DNA from: an uncultured Gammaproteobacteria bacterium
GTDB lineage: Bacteria > Pseudomonadota > Gammaproteobacteria > Arenicellales > JAANXG01
Direction: 5' to 3'
DNA length: 64,000 nucleotides
Assembly: GCA_947259175.1 (NCBI GenBank)
Contig: CAMYKW010000006.1
Span: 1-64,000 of the forward strand
The notes under the pieces are model-generated. The model was not told the DNA's origin and did no database searches. It saw only the letters and a program-made list of their open reading frames with translations. Shown here piece after piece: positions 43,908 through 52,857 of this stretch (its first letter is position 1; every line of letters begins with the position of its first letter). A program made the translations under genes and the position numbers.

Positions 43908-45584
43908 TTAACATGGCTCGATGTACTCGATGATCAGTTGCGGTGAGCGCACGCCTTGGTACTCATTGACGTCGAGTCGATATGCCAAATGCAGCGTGGT
44001 CGCCGATGGTGGCGCTTTATTGTTGTCGAAATATCCGAACGCGATGGCATCGAGTATGCTTTTCCCCTGGGACCGCCGCACGCGAAGTTTTAAGTGACGA
44101 CGACCGACGGTGCGTTGTTCAATAAGTTCGAAATAATCATCGAATATCGGTTCGGGGAACTGTTGCCCCCAGGGTCCTGAGGTGCGCAGCAATTCCGCGA
44201 ACTCGATACCCAGATCGTCATCGTTCAAGGCGCCATCGCTGAGCAGCGCCTCGGGGGTATGCTTTTCCCCCAGAACGTCGGTGACCGCGTGCTCGAACGC
44301 GCGGCCAAATTTTTCCACCGAGTCGTTCTCCAGACTCAACCCCGCGGCCATGGCATGACCCCCGAACTTGTTAATCAGCCCCGGATGCCGCGTGGAGATG
44401 TGTTCCAGCAGGTCCCGGATATGCAACCCGTTGATAGAACGCGCCGATCCCTTGAGCACACCGCTGTCATCCGGCGCGAATACTACCGCCGGTCTGCCGG
44501 TTCGTTCCCTCACCCGCGAGGCCACCAGGCCGACCACTCCCTGATGCCAGCTTTCATCGTAGAGGCATATCGCCGGCGGAAGCACGCCGTTCAAGTGAAG
44601 TCGACTGACGATATCACTCGCCTGTTGCTGCATCGCGGCTTCGATCTCACGACGTTCATAGTTCAGATTGTTCAGTTTTTCCGCGAGTTCCCGCGCTTTA
44701 TCGACGTCCTCCGTCAATAGACATGCAATTCCGCGCGTCATGTCCTCGAGGCGGCCCGCCGCATTGAGTCTCGGCCCGACCACGAATCCGAGATCCCGTG
44801 CAGTAAGGCCGGGCGGTGTCCGGCTTGCGGTTTCGAGAATCGATTGGATACCCGGCCGACAGCGTCCGGCATTGATGCGCGCTAATCCTTGCGACACCAG
44901 AACCCGGTTGTTGTAATCGAGCGGCACCAGATCGGCGACGGTGCCAACGGCGACCAGATCCAGCAGTTCGGCAAGCTTGGGTTCCTTGACGCCACGACGA
45001 CTGAACCAGTCCATGGCGCGCAGCCGGGCGCGTAACGCCATCAACACATAGAAAATGACCCCCACGCCCGCCAGCGACTTGCTCGGAAATTCATCTCCTG
45101 GAAGGTTGGGGTTCACGATCACATCAGCCGATGGTAATTGCGTTCCGGGTAAGTGATGATCGGTAATAATCACCGACATCCCAAGCTCCTGGGCCACACT
45201 TACGCCGTCGATACTCGCAATGCCGTTATCGACGGTGATCAAGACGTCGGGCTGCCGGGAGGCGGCGACACCGACTATTTCCGGCGACAGTCCATAACCG
45301 TATTCAAAACGGTTTGGTACCAGATAACCGACGTTGTCCGCCCCCATGCTGTTCAGTCCGAGCACGCCCACCGCGCATGCGGTGGCGCCATCGGCATCGA
45401 AATCCCCCACAAACAAGATATGCGCCTGCGCGTCCAGGGCCTGCTCCAACAATTCGCAGGCCGCATCAACGCCGGTGAGGCTCGCTGGCGGGAGCAGATT
45501 ATTGAGCGAATAATCCAATTCGCGGGTACTGGCGATATGGCGTCCCTGGTAAATGCGTGCGAGCGTAGGATGCAGTCCCGCCAA
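43908..45584 (-). CDS. recJ: single-stranded-DNA-specific exonuclease RecJ
   Basis: About 558 residues from a TTG start. Motif I HILFVGDFDADGATAC and DHH motif VIITDHHLPG carry the metal ligands, followed by LDLVAVGTVADLVPL and the DHHA1 domain with KFGGHAMAAGLSLE. RecJ degrades 5' ends in recombination and mismatch repair. The frame continues 17 codons upstream to an ATC that has AGGGG at the ideal distance, and these upstream residues look like the family N-terminus, but no ATG, GTG or TTG is there. The TTG at 45584 (GGGAA five bases before) is used here with that reservation. Confidence 0.9.
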   Translation of the reverse strand: MAGLHPTLARIYQGRHIASTRELDYSLNNLLPPASLTGVDAACELLEQALDAQAHILFVGDFDADGATACAVGVLGLNSMGADNVGYLVPNRFEYGYGLSPEIVGVAASRQPDVLITVDNGIASIDGVSVAQELGMSVIITDHHLPGTQLPSADVIVNPNLPGDEFPSKSLAGVGVIFYVLMALRARLRAMDWFSRRGVKEPKLAELLDLVAVGTVADLVPLDYNNRVLVSQGLARINAGRCRPGIQSILETASRTPPGLTARDLGFVVGPRLNAAGRLEDMTRGIACLLTEDVDKARELAEKLNNLNYERREIEAAMQQQASDIVSRLHLNGVLPPAICLYDESWHQGVVGLVASRVRERTGRPAVVFAPDDSGVLKGSARSINGLHIRDLLEHISTRHPGLINKFGGHAMAAGLSLENDSVEKFGRAFEHAVTDVLGEKHTPEALLSDGALNDDDLGIEFAELLRTSGPWGQQFPEPIFDDYFELIEQRTVGRRHLKLRVRRSQGKSILDAIAFGYFDNNKAPPSATTLHLAYRLDVNEYQGVRSPQLIIEYIEPC

Positions 45585-45644
45585 GGGTTTTTCCCGCGCG
45601 GTCCTTCTGACGATCGTTCTATGCTGAGTCTTGATATCGTACCC

Positions 45645-46670
45645 CTATTTCGAAGTTAATAATCGCAGCCATTGCCGCCAGCCGCGAGTGTCCGGTCGGC
45701 TCACTGAGACCGCGCCGAGGCCAAAATCGGTGACGGTCAATGCGGAAAACGAACCCGCTTTAAGGGCGGAGAATAAAGGACGCCACCATTTTTGTTCGAG
45801 GTTCTGCAATCTGGAACACGCGAAGTCCATATCGCTGCTGTCGATCTCAGACCACGAATCCCCCAATACCAGGAGGTTTGATTCCGGTGACAAGTCTTTA
45901 ACTACATCGGCCGCGTCTGTGGGCACGGGGCTCAACCGAGCTTTGCTCAGTTTGGCCAAGCCGCGCGTCAAGGGCTCATCCGACCATACCCGCCGCCATA
46001 CCGTTTTCTTCAAATTCGGCAGCCGACCTGAACCCCATGGCCACACCGTATTGATGGTATAAAGCCCTTGGGTGTCCCTTTCGGTGTTGACGGGGTCGGC
46101 ATGAAATGCCATTTGAATCTCATTCATGCATGCGTGCCACCATGAAGCGTTTGCGCCGGCGGGTAACAGCGCGTCAACGTCCCTGCCGATCGCCCCGGTG
46201 ATGGGAGTGGTTGTCACACCCGGGTCGTCGGGCACGAGCAAGTACCATTGGTCGGATTCAGTGGTTTCAACCCGCCAACCCTGTTCCCGGTACAGTTCAT
46301 GAATGACCCGAATCAACGCCCCGGCTTCGTCGCTGCTGACCGCCAGCGGCTTGCCCGCAATCAGATACAACTTCGTCAGCCGTGTCTGCAAATGCGCGGG
46401 GTCAATGCGTAAACACCAGCCGTCCGGCCGTTGATCGGTTGCCCCAAAGTAGCTGACTGCGGCGACCGGTAATTCTCGACTGTCCGATGGTGGTTTAAGT
46501 TCGAACATGGAAAACGCGAGCGACTCGAATGAATTATGCTGCGACTCGGTCGATCGACCGCGTTCAAGTATTCTGTTCAGCACGCTGGACGTCACCGATG
46601 CCCCACATGCTTGAATCGCTCGGGACAAGCCCGGAACCAATACGTTGAGACGGCTAGCCCCGGCGTCCAT
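45645..46670 (-). CDS. RpfE-like, phosphoglycerate-mutase-fold protein
   Basis: A 341-residue protein of the family usually found directly beside recJ in gammaproteobacteria and called RpfE in Xanthomonas. The characteristic block is WCLRIDPAHLQTRLTKLYLI, then VTTTPITGAIGRDVDALLPAG and WWHACMNEIQMAFHADPVNTERDTQGLYTINTVWPWGSG. The family has an alkaline-phosphatase/independent phosphoglycerate mutase-like architecture but lacks its metal ligands, so enzyme activity is doubtful. The stop overlaps the likely recJ ribosome binding site. Confidence 0.82.
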   Translation of the reverse strand: MDAGASRLNVLVPGLSRAIQACGASVTSSVLNRILERGRSTESQHNSFESLAFSMFELKPPSDSRELPVAAVSYFGATDQRPDGWCLRIDPAHLQTRLTKLYLIAGKPLAVSSDEAGALIRVIHELYREQGWRVETTESDQWYLLVPDDPGVTTTPITGAIGRDVDALLPAGANASWWHACMNEIQMAFHADPVNTERDTQGLYTINTVWPWGSGRLPNLKKTVWRRVWSDEPLTRGLAKLSKARLSPVPTDAADVVKDLSPESNLLVLGDSWSEIDSSDMDFACSRLQNLEQKWWRPLFSALKAGSFSALTVTDFGLGAVSVSRPDTRGWRQWLRLLTSK

Positions 46671-46753
46671 GGGTCTCGGTTTGATGCACGCTGCCGCCGG
46701 AAATAGGGTTCGAAAAACGCAATGTACGTCGTAACACGGGGGTGGGATTTAAC

Positions 46754-46769
46754 GGCGGCACGCGCCGCC
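46754..46769 (-). terminator. hairpin after the gsp operon
   Basis: A six-base-pair GGCGGC/GCCGCC stem with a four-base ACGC loop lies 32 bases before the gspM stop in window coordinates, that is, downstream of the gsp run on the minus strand. It is flanked by TTAA sequences but has no T run. It may slow or end transcription between gspM and rpfE. Confidence 0.4.
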
Positions 46770-46800
46770 TGGCGGTTAAGCAATAATGCCGCACGGATGC

Positions 46801-47289
46801 CTAAACACTGCGTTGCAGGGTCATGCGAATTGTGACTTTCCCTCCTTCATTCCGGGAAATCGTGGTGGATACCACTTCCACCGCCTCCTTTCGCAGCTGC
46901 TCCAGCCACAACAGCCAGTCGTCGAAGCTGGCGTCAGTGAGCCACACCTTGACTTGCCCTTCTTCCTCCCCCGGTGACATGCGGCGAATCATGTTGCGCA
47001 TTTTTACGTTTGTCGCCGTGGACTCGACGATAGTCAGCAGCGGAACATCGTTCTGAGCACCCCGGTTTTGCAGGCTCAACAGGGGCGTTGCCAGCTCGGC
47101 CTGCTCCTGCATCCACAGAAGCGTCGCTTGTTTAGCCGGCACCTGTACGCGTAGACGTCTTAATTCATCGTGCCATGGTACCCAGATCAGCGCCCAGACA
47201 AGAATGACCACCAACACCACACCACCCAGCGCCAATACCTGACGCTCACGTGTGTTTAGATTGCCGAAAAGTTGTTGCAAGTATGTCAT
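46801..47289 (-). CDS. gspM: type II secretion system protein GspM
   Basis: A 162-residue bitopic inner-membrane protein: a short cytoplasmic start, one membrane helix (about 20-40, VLALGGVVLVVILVWALIW) and a periplasmic ferredoxin-like domain ending in the beta-rich GGKVTIRMTLQR. GspM binds GspL in the assembly platform. Its ATG overlaps the gspL stop (ATGA). It is the last gene of the gsp run; no gspN follows. Confidence 0.88.
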   Translation of the reverse strand: MTYLQQLFGNLNTRERQVLALGGVVLVVILVWALIWVPWHDELRRLRVQVPAKQATLLWMQEQAELATPLLSLQNRGAQNDVPLLTIVESTATNVKMRNMIRRMSPGEEEGQVKVWLTDASFDDWLLWLEQLRKEAVEVVSTTISRNEGGKVTIRMTLQRSV

Positions 47290-48473
47290 CCCTGCGCCCT
47301 GGCGATCTTGAATCTACCACTGACCTTATTCTCACGCGACCCGGACGACAACAGTTCTACCGCCACCAACGGGTCCTCCGCGAATCTCTTCTTGAGCGCA
47401 TCCAGGCCGGCGAAATCCCTGGTAATGCAGCTCACGGTCAACGCATTGTCACGAAAACTTATTTCCTCGATTTTTCCTTGCACCGCGGGGATAGCGCGAG
47501 CAACCGCGGAGAGCAATACTTGGAACTCCCCTTCCCCGATATAGCCGGATTTTAACTGTTTGAGCCGCTGTTCCATTTGCAGTTTCGGGTTCACTATTCG
47601 TCGCGCATCGGGAAAAGTATCCCGAAACACCGTCTCGATTTGCCCGTTTAGCCGCTTTTCCTGCGATGCGAGTTGAAAATATTCGAAACCATTGGCAATG
47701 AAATAGATACCCAAAGCTGTGATAAGCACGACAGCGGCGATTTTGTATCGACCGGTTCCCCGGTCTTGATAATGCGGTGTGTAGGCGCCTTGCAGAAGGT
47801 TGGCGGTGACGTCGATGTGAGTATGATGCCTGAGCCATTCGGTAAAATCGGAGCCGATATCCCATTCCCGGATCATGGTTCCGCCGAGACTCACAAGATG
47901 CCGGGCTATCTCCGCGTCCTGACAGGCAACGGCGATGTCTTTGCGCTCGAGATCGTGCCACCACCAGTCCAGCGACTGAACGTCCAGGACCATTCCCTGG
48001 TCCGGTCCGGTACGGATGTACAACAGCTCCGGCTCAATCCGCACTATCGTCACGCCGGTCTGGGGATGGATCGGAATTAATAGATATTCCGGTATTAATG
48101 CGTCCACTTGAAACGGCAGTTCACTGACTATTTTGTGCCAATCAGCGATCTTCGACTTGTCGACGATCGCCACATGGGCCTGGGCTCCGGGCTTCCATTC
48201 CAGAAGTACAAAATGCAGCTGCTCAACATCGCTGGCGAGTGTGTCCTCCAAAGCGTAAGGGATCGCGGCCAGCGTCTTGCTGCGACTGCGTGATGGAACG
48301 TCGACCTTGCGTATCGTCACGTCATTCGCCGGCGCGACGGCGACAACCTTGTTGACGTTCTTGGAAATCTCCAATGCATCCAGCGAGTCGGCGATGCCGC
48401 GGCTCTCTGTAGTGCCGTTGTCTTTGCACACAGACCACCGATATGGTGGCTCGATTGAGAAAAAGAAGATCAA
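47286..48473 (-). CDS. gspL: type II secretion system protein GspL
   Basis: A 395-residue protein with an actin-like cytoplasmic domain (about 1-225), a membrane helix (about 245-265, KIAAVVLITALGIYFIANGF) and a periplasmic ferredoxin-like domain. The block MIREWDIGSDFTEWLR and the PSRSRSKTLAAIPYALED motif that contacts GspE are typical. It starts with TTG overlapping the gspK stop (TTGA). Links the GspE ATPase to the inner-membrane platform. Confidence 0.88.
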   Translation of the reverse strand: MIFFFSIEPPYRWSVCKDNGTTESRGIADSLDALEISKNVNKVVAVAPANDVTIRKVDVPSRSRSKTLAAIPYALEDTLASDVEQLHFVLLEWKPGAQAHVAIVDKSKIADWHKIVSELPFQVDALIPEYLLIPIHPQTGVTIVRIEPELLYIRTGPDQGMVLDVQSLDWWWHDLERKDIAVACQDAEIARHLVSLGGTMIREWDIGSDFTEWLRHHTHIDVTANLLQGAYTPHYQDRGTGRYKIAAVVLITALGIYFIANGFEYFQLASQEKRLNGQIETVFRDTFPDARRIVNPKLQMEQRLKQLKSGYIGEGEFQVLLSAVARAIPAVQGKIEEISFRDNALTVSCITRDFAGLDALKKRFAEDPLVAVELLSSGSRENKVSGRFKIARAQG

Positions 48474-49450
48474 GACAGCCCCCGGTGCCGCCTCACAACG
48501 ACGACTTTATCGCCGTTCGCCGCTCGCTGCACAGTGCTCAGCAGAACCGTGGTCAGTCGTCCGAACTTCGCCTCGCTTCTAACCTGAAAATACTTGCTGG
48601 ATACCGTTACTAACGGCTCTACGTTATCGGATTCGGCTGCCAGTTCGCTCTGGGTTAAAAACGATTCAATATCCTGGTAGCCCTCGTCGCCCCTGTCCAC
48701 CATCAACGATTCAGCAGCTGAATCCGGCATGGTCTCTTTTGTCAGCACCTGCAACAGCAGCCCAGAGCATGTGTTTATATTGATCTTCACGTTTTTCGCC
48801 GGCAGCGCGGTTATGAAGGGCGACAGTGCGGCCAGTATCTTATCGTCGAATCCCTTTACCCAGATTAACTCACCAATGTCGGAAATCAACCGGTCGGCCG
48901 TTCGATGCGGAACTTCCAGCCCCAGGTAATCAGCGTCTTCGGCGCCGTTCGAACCGGTTATATCTTGATCCTCGTCGATCCAATCGATGAGCGAGTCGGC
49001 GACGCTCTCATCAATTTCCAGAGCGCTCAAAAGTCGGGTAAACAGCGGAAACCACACCTCATCGCGGCCCGATGCAAGATTGTTGATGTTGAATAAACCC
49101 TGCAAATCGTAAACCGCCGACTGCAAGGTCCCCTCCTCGACATTTACCTCGGGCAACAACACACTCCACGACTCTTGCAAGTGATCGACGTCTGTTTCTT
49201 TTCCGTCCCGCTCCAAGATCTTCAACGCCCATTGTTCCGCACCGGCCGCCATTTGAAATCCCTGTTCCGCGTCCCTGAGATTGCTGATCCGCCGTATTGC
49301 GAGGTGTTCCTGTTCCACCAGGTAAACGCTCAAAGTTGAAATCAATACGAGTATGAACAATACGGTCAACAGCGCCACGCCTCCAACTCGCTCGAACGCA
49401 GTGCGGTGACTTCGTCTTGGATTTCGCACCCTATCAGCTTCCCGCGGCAA
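48470..49450 (-). CDS. gspK: type II secretion system minor pseudopilin GspK
   Basis: A 326-residue minor pseudopilin that caps the pseudopilus tip. The prepilin cleavage region is VGG-VALLTVLFILVLIS; the usual glutamate at +5 is missing, which is normal for GspK. The large helical insertion (about 115-240) contains QGLFNINNLAS and DWIDEDQDITGSNGAED, with acidic residues that bind calcium in homologues. The start (TTG at 49450) overlaps gspJ by 17 bases and is uncertain; a GTG seven codons later is possible. Confidence 0.9.
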   Translation of the reverse strand: MPREADRVRNPRRSHRTAFERVGGVALLTVLFILVLISTLSVYLVEQEHLAIRRISNLRDAEQGFQMAAGAEQWALKILERDGKETDVDHLQESWSVLLPEVNVEEGTLQSAVYDLQGLFNINNLASGRDEVWFPLFTRLLSALEIDESVADSLIDWIDEDQDITGSNGAEDADYLGLEVPHRTADRLISDIGELIWVKGFDDKILAALSPFITALPAKNVKININTCSGLLLQVLTKETMPDSAAESLMVDRGDEGYQDIESFLTQSELAAESDNVEPLVTVSSKYFQVRSEAKFGRLTTVLLSTVQRAANGDKVVVVRRHRGLS

Positions 49451-50048
49451 TCTCTAACAGGCGGCGATACTGCCGTCCGGAATCCAACGTAAAAAGAAAC
49501 TCAATGCCTTCGGGCATTCCGTCGGTCTCCAGCCATTCCGATTGGACTTCAAGAACATTTTCTTCATTGTAGCTCCAAAAAGCGATAACGACGTCTGACA
49601 AATCCTCCATTAATACTCTTTCGTATTCGGCGCTGTCTTGATCTCTATCGAGCACCCGCCATGTGATTCGCGACAACTGACCATTGTTGAACCGCCACGC
49701 CACCCGCTGCAGACGTTGGATGTTGTTCACCGCCGCATTCGGTTGCGACGATGTGAGTCGAAGCATTTCACCGGGCCCGAGTTCCAAGCTGGTTCCGGAC
49801 ACCAACGCCGCTTCCAAATCACCGAATCCATCCCGGACCGGCCGCAACAACGCAAACCTCAGATCCCGCTCCAGCAGCAGCATTACATTCTGCAGATTTC
49901 GCAGTTCGTCGTGTTTCTGTTCGACTATCGCTCGATTGTCAATGAACCGATTCAAAGTTCCGTAGCTGATTGCGGCGATGACCGCAAAGATGCCGATCGC
50001 AACCACCATCTCCAGGAGCGTGAAACCGCGATGATCGTGTGTGATCAA
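49434..50048 (-). CDS. gspJ: type II secretion system minor pseudopilin GspJ
   Basis: A 204-residue minor pseudopilin. A short leader ends in HDHRG, with cleavage before FTLLEMVVAIGIFAVIAA, including the glutamate at +5. The following DNRAIVEQKHDELRNLQNVMLLLERDLR helix and the later WRFNNGQLSRITWRVLDRD block are typical. It starts with TTG overlapping the gspI stop (TTGA), so the two genes are coupled. Confidence 0.9.
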   Translation of the reverse strand: MITHDHRGFTLLEMVVAIGIFAVIAAISYGTLNRFIDNRAIVEQKHDELRNLQNVMLLLERDLRFALLRPVRDGFGDLEAALVSGTSLELGPGEMLRLTSSQPNAAVNNIQRLQRVAWRFNNGQLSRITWRVLDRDQDSAEYERVLMEDLSDVVIAFWSYNEENVLEVQSEWLETDGMPEGIEFLFTLDSGRQYRRLLEIAAGS

Positions 50049-50524
50049 TTTGCTTGCGCCCCACCCTGGACAGGCGGCAGTGGCGCTACGTAGCGGGCCA
50101 GATATCCGAACAAACGTGCTGCGGCGCGTTCGTGATCTTTATCACTGAACACTCCGATATCGATACGTAACAGATCGGGGTCGGTGGTAGAGCTGACTTT
50201 CTGACGCAGATACCAGGTGCGTCCGCCCATGGATGATTGCTGATCGGTTTCCGTGGCCGCCGGCCATACCCGGGATAACCTGAGTTCCGCCAGGTGATTA
50301 CTGGCCACCCAGGACCCTGTGAGTCGTTCTTCGCTGATCTGCAACACCGTCGCCGTGCTGCCTATCACCTTGCTTACTGCGCCAAGTCCCACCGCGGCGA
50401 TTAGCAACGCGGCAAGAATTTCCAACAATGTGAAGCCGGCGTTAGCCCGCGATCGGAACGAAGTTGCAGAACGATGTCGAAGGTGCCGGGCGGCGGAACC
50501 CAAGGTCGGTTTACCCTTCCTCAT
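50045..50524 (-). CDS. gspI: type II secretion system minor pseudopilin GspI
   Basis: About 159 residues. The prepilin site is NAG-FTLLEILAALLIAAVGLGAV with the +5 glutamate, and the C-terminal fold is the small GspI type. The leader before the cleavage glycine is about 30 residues and rich in Arg/His, longer than the usual 5-15; an upstream ATG at 50548 would make it 38. The 3' end of gspH overlaps the start. GspI starts pseudopilus tip assembly with J and K. Confidence 0.88.
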   Translation of the reverse strand: MRKGKPTLGSAARHLRHRSATSFRSRANAGFTLLEILAALLIAAVGLGAVSKVIGSTATVLQISEERLTGSWVASNHLAELRLSRVWPAATETDQQSSMGGRTWYLRQKVSSTTDPDLLRIDIGVFSDKDHERAAARLFGYLARYVAPLPPVQGGAQAN

Positions 50525-51143
50525 GGGGTTTGCGCTCCACTGCGACATTTTGATTGGCGTTGAGATTTACAAGATATTCGAAATTTTTTCCTATAATGGT
50601 CAAAACAAAAGGTTGAATTTCGCCGAGGGAGTCGACGACAACCAAAGTACTGTTGTTCTGTTCCTGGCCCGGATTAAATTGCATGTTAAGGTATTCGGGT
50701 ATGACGCGCGGACGGAACGAGTCGTCCTGGACCACAGGCAGCCATTTTTTGTCAAACATGAAGAAGGTGTAACGGCGTTCAGGCTCGTCAACCTCGATTC
50801 CATGGGACCGACCCGTAATTATGCTTTCATCACGCAGATGTTCCAGCAGCGCCGCAAAACGGCGCGCTTCCTGTTCCGCCACCTGGTCAATATCGCGTTC
50901 GAGATTCAACGCGATAACCGCGACACTGATGCCAATCAACAACATGACCACCATGATCTCAAGTAACGTGAAACCACGTTGCTCGACCACCCGAAACCGG
51001 CGCTGCTTGATTGGGACCGTATCCGCGGGCACAGTATCAATTGATCTTTTGTTTGTGGGCCTGACCACAAGAATCGTCACAACGACCGGCGCAAACGCAC
51101 CGTCCTGAATCGGATCGCCGCGCCCATGTGACGATTTCAGCAT
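50511..51143 (-). CDS. gspH: type II secretion system pseudopilin GspH
   Basis: Up to 210 residues. The prepilin site is QRG-FTLLEIMVVMLLIGISVAVIALN. From the ATG used here the leader is 57 residues, far too long for a prepilin peptidase substrate, so the true start is probably an internal GTG; the one at residue 38 (51032) would give a 20-residue leader but lacks a good ribosome binding site. The remaining domain (RFAALLEHLRDESIITGRSHGIEV) is typical GspH. Confidence 0.85.
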   Translation of the reverse strand: MLKSSHGRGDPIQDGAFAPVVVTILVVRPTNKRSIDTVPADTVPIKQRRFRVVEQRGFTLLEIMVVMLLIGISVAVIALNLERDIDQVAEQEARRFAALLEHLRDESIITGRSHGIEVDEPERRYTFFMFDKKWLPVVQDDSFRPRVIPEYLNMQFNPGQEQNNSTLVVVDSLGEIQPFVLTIIGKNFEYLVNLNANQNVAVERKPHEEG

Positions 51144-51172
51144 TGCATGGTGGCGACCCGCCGGCGGAGCAT

Positions 51173-51604
51173 CTACTGGCGCTCATCCAGATTCCAGTTG
51201 CCGACGTCGGCCGCCGCTTTTGCGCCCCCCGGCTGCCCATCCGAACCTTGTGACCACAAGTCGAAGTCCATCTTCTCACCGGGGCTCAAGTACTGATACA
51301 CATTTCCCCATGGATCGGTCGGCAGGCGTTCTATATAGCCGCCGTCCTTCCAATTCTTCGCAGGCGGGTCTCCGGAAGGCTTGCCCACCAGAGCCTCCAA
51401 TCCCTGTTCGGTGCTCGGGTAGTTGAAGTTGTCCAGTTTGTACAACTTCAGGGCGCTGGATAATGCCCGGATATCACTTTTCGCCTTCACAACGAAGGCC
51501 TCCTCCTGGCGCCCCAGCACACGCGGCAGAACCAGTGTCGCCAACAGGCCGATAATCACCACAACCACCATGATTTCAATCAGCGTAAAGCCTTTGTTAC
51601 GCAT
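51173..51604 (-). CDS. gspG: type II secretion system major pseudopilin GspG
   Basis: A 143-residue major pseudopilin with a four-residue leader, MRNKG-FTLIEIMVVVVIIGLLATLVLP. The calcium-binding C-terminal part WNLDERQ region and DPWGNVYQYLSPG are classical. The ATG at 51604 gives the normal short leader; six codons upstream remain open. It lies ten bases after gspF. Confidence 0.95.
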   Translation of the reverse strand: MRNKGFTLIEIMVVVVIIGLLATLVLPRVLGRQEEAFVVKAKSDIRALSSALKLYKLDNFNYPSTEQGLEALVGKPSGDPPAKNWKDGGYIERLPTDPWGNVYQYLSPGEKMDFDLWSQGSDGQPGGAKAAADVGNWNLDERQ

Positions 51605-51614
51605 CCTGATCACC

Positions 51615-52832
51615 TCATCCAATCAACTGATTTAAATCAAAGATCGGCAGTAGGATCGCAAGCACGATCACCAGCACAATCCCGCCCATTACCACGATCA
51701 TCGCCGGCTCAAAGAATCCGACGAGTACCGCAACACGGCTTTCGAGCTCCCGTTCCAGGGCCGATGCCGCCTTATCCAACATATGGTCCAACTGCCCGCT
51801 GGACTCACCGCTAGCCACCATCTGCGTCAACAGCGGCGGAAAATTCTGGCTTTTGCCGAGGGCGCGGCTGATGCTGACGCCCTCAGACACTTCTTCCGCA
51901 GCATCCGCCAGATTACCACGTAATACCAAATTGCTGACAACACCTTCCGTGGCACGCATGGCGGAGAGCAACGGCACACCGCTGCCGGTCATAATCGCCA
52001 ACGTGCGCGCCATGCGAGCGGTGTTCAATGTCCTGCTTAGCCGGCGAACACCGGGTATATTGAGCAGCAGATTGTGAAATACGTATCGTTTCTTTGGATC
52101 GCGAAACATAAACATTAGTGCGGACGCGAGTACGAATAAGATGCCGACAATCCACAGTCCATAGTCTTGTAGAAATTCGCTCAATCCAATTAGCGCGCGG
52201 GTCAACCAGGGAAGTTGCTGACCGGTGTCCTCAAATACCTTCACCACTTGCGGGACTACGTACGTCAACAACCCGGCGACGATCAATATCGCCACCACCG
52301 TGAGGATGAGGGGGTAAATCATCGCTATGCTGATGCGCTGCTGCAGACCCTGCCGCGCCTCCATATAATCCGCCAAACCTTCCAATACCACGTCCAGATT
52401 GCCCGATTGCTCTCCCGCAGCGACCGATGCCTGATAGATTCCGGGGAACGAGCGGGGGTAGTCGGCGATCGCATCGGCCAAAGATCTCCCTTCCACAACC
52501 ATGGAACGGATGCCGCTCAATACACTTTTAATCTGATAGCCTTCCGACTGCTGTGTCAACGCCGACAATGATTCCTCGACGGTAAGTCCGGAGCTGATCA
52601 ACGTTGCGAACTGGCGGGTAATCACGCATAAATCATTGACCTTGATTCGCACGCGCCGCGTCGGACTGCCGGATCGCGGTTTGGGCGCGTCTTCAGCGAC
52701 GATCACCACCGACAGTGGGGTAAGACCCTTGTCCCGAAGTTGCTGGCGAACCTGGCGCGCGGTATCGCCGGTCGAGACGCCCTTGCGCGTGCGCCCCTTT
52801 GCATCCAGGGCTTGGTATTCGAAGGCACCCAT
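51615..52832 (-). CDS. gspF: type II secretion system inner-membrane protein GspF
   Basis: A 405-residue platform protein with two homologous cytoplasmic four-helix domains and three membrane helices (about 170-195, 220-245, 375-400). It starts MGAFEYQALDAKGRTRKGV and has AGEQSGNLDVVLEGLADY and its second-half counterpart ASGESSGQLDHMLDKAA. Contacts GspE and GspL. Complete. Confidence 0.95.
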   Translation of the reverse strand: MGAFEYQALDAKGRTRKGVSTGDTARQVRQQLRDKGLTPLSVVIVAEDAPKPRSGSPTRRVRIKVNDLCVITRQFATLISSGLTVEESLSALTQQSEGYQIKSVLSGIRSMVVEGRSLADAIADYPRSFPGIYQASVAAGEQSGNLDVVLEGLADYMEARQGLQQRISIAMIYPLILTVVAILIVAGLLTYVVPQVVKVFEDTGQQLPWLTRALIGLSEFLQDYGLWIVGILFVLASALMFMFRDPKKRYVFHNLLLNIPGVRRLSRTLNTARMARTLAIMTGSGVPLLSAMRATEGVVSNLVLRGNLADAAEEVSEGVSISRALGKSQNFPPLLTQMVASGESSGQLDHMLDKAASALERELESRVAVLVGFFEPAMIVVMGGIVLVIVLAILLPIFDLNQLIG

Positions 52833-52857
52833 GTCCAGCTATCGTACGGCCACGCGC

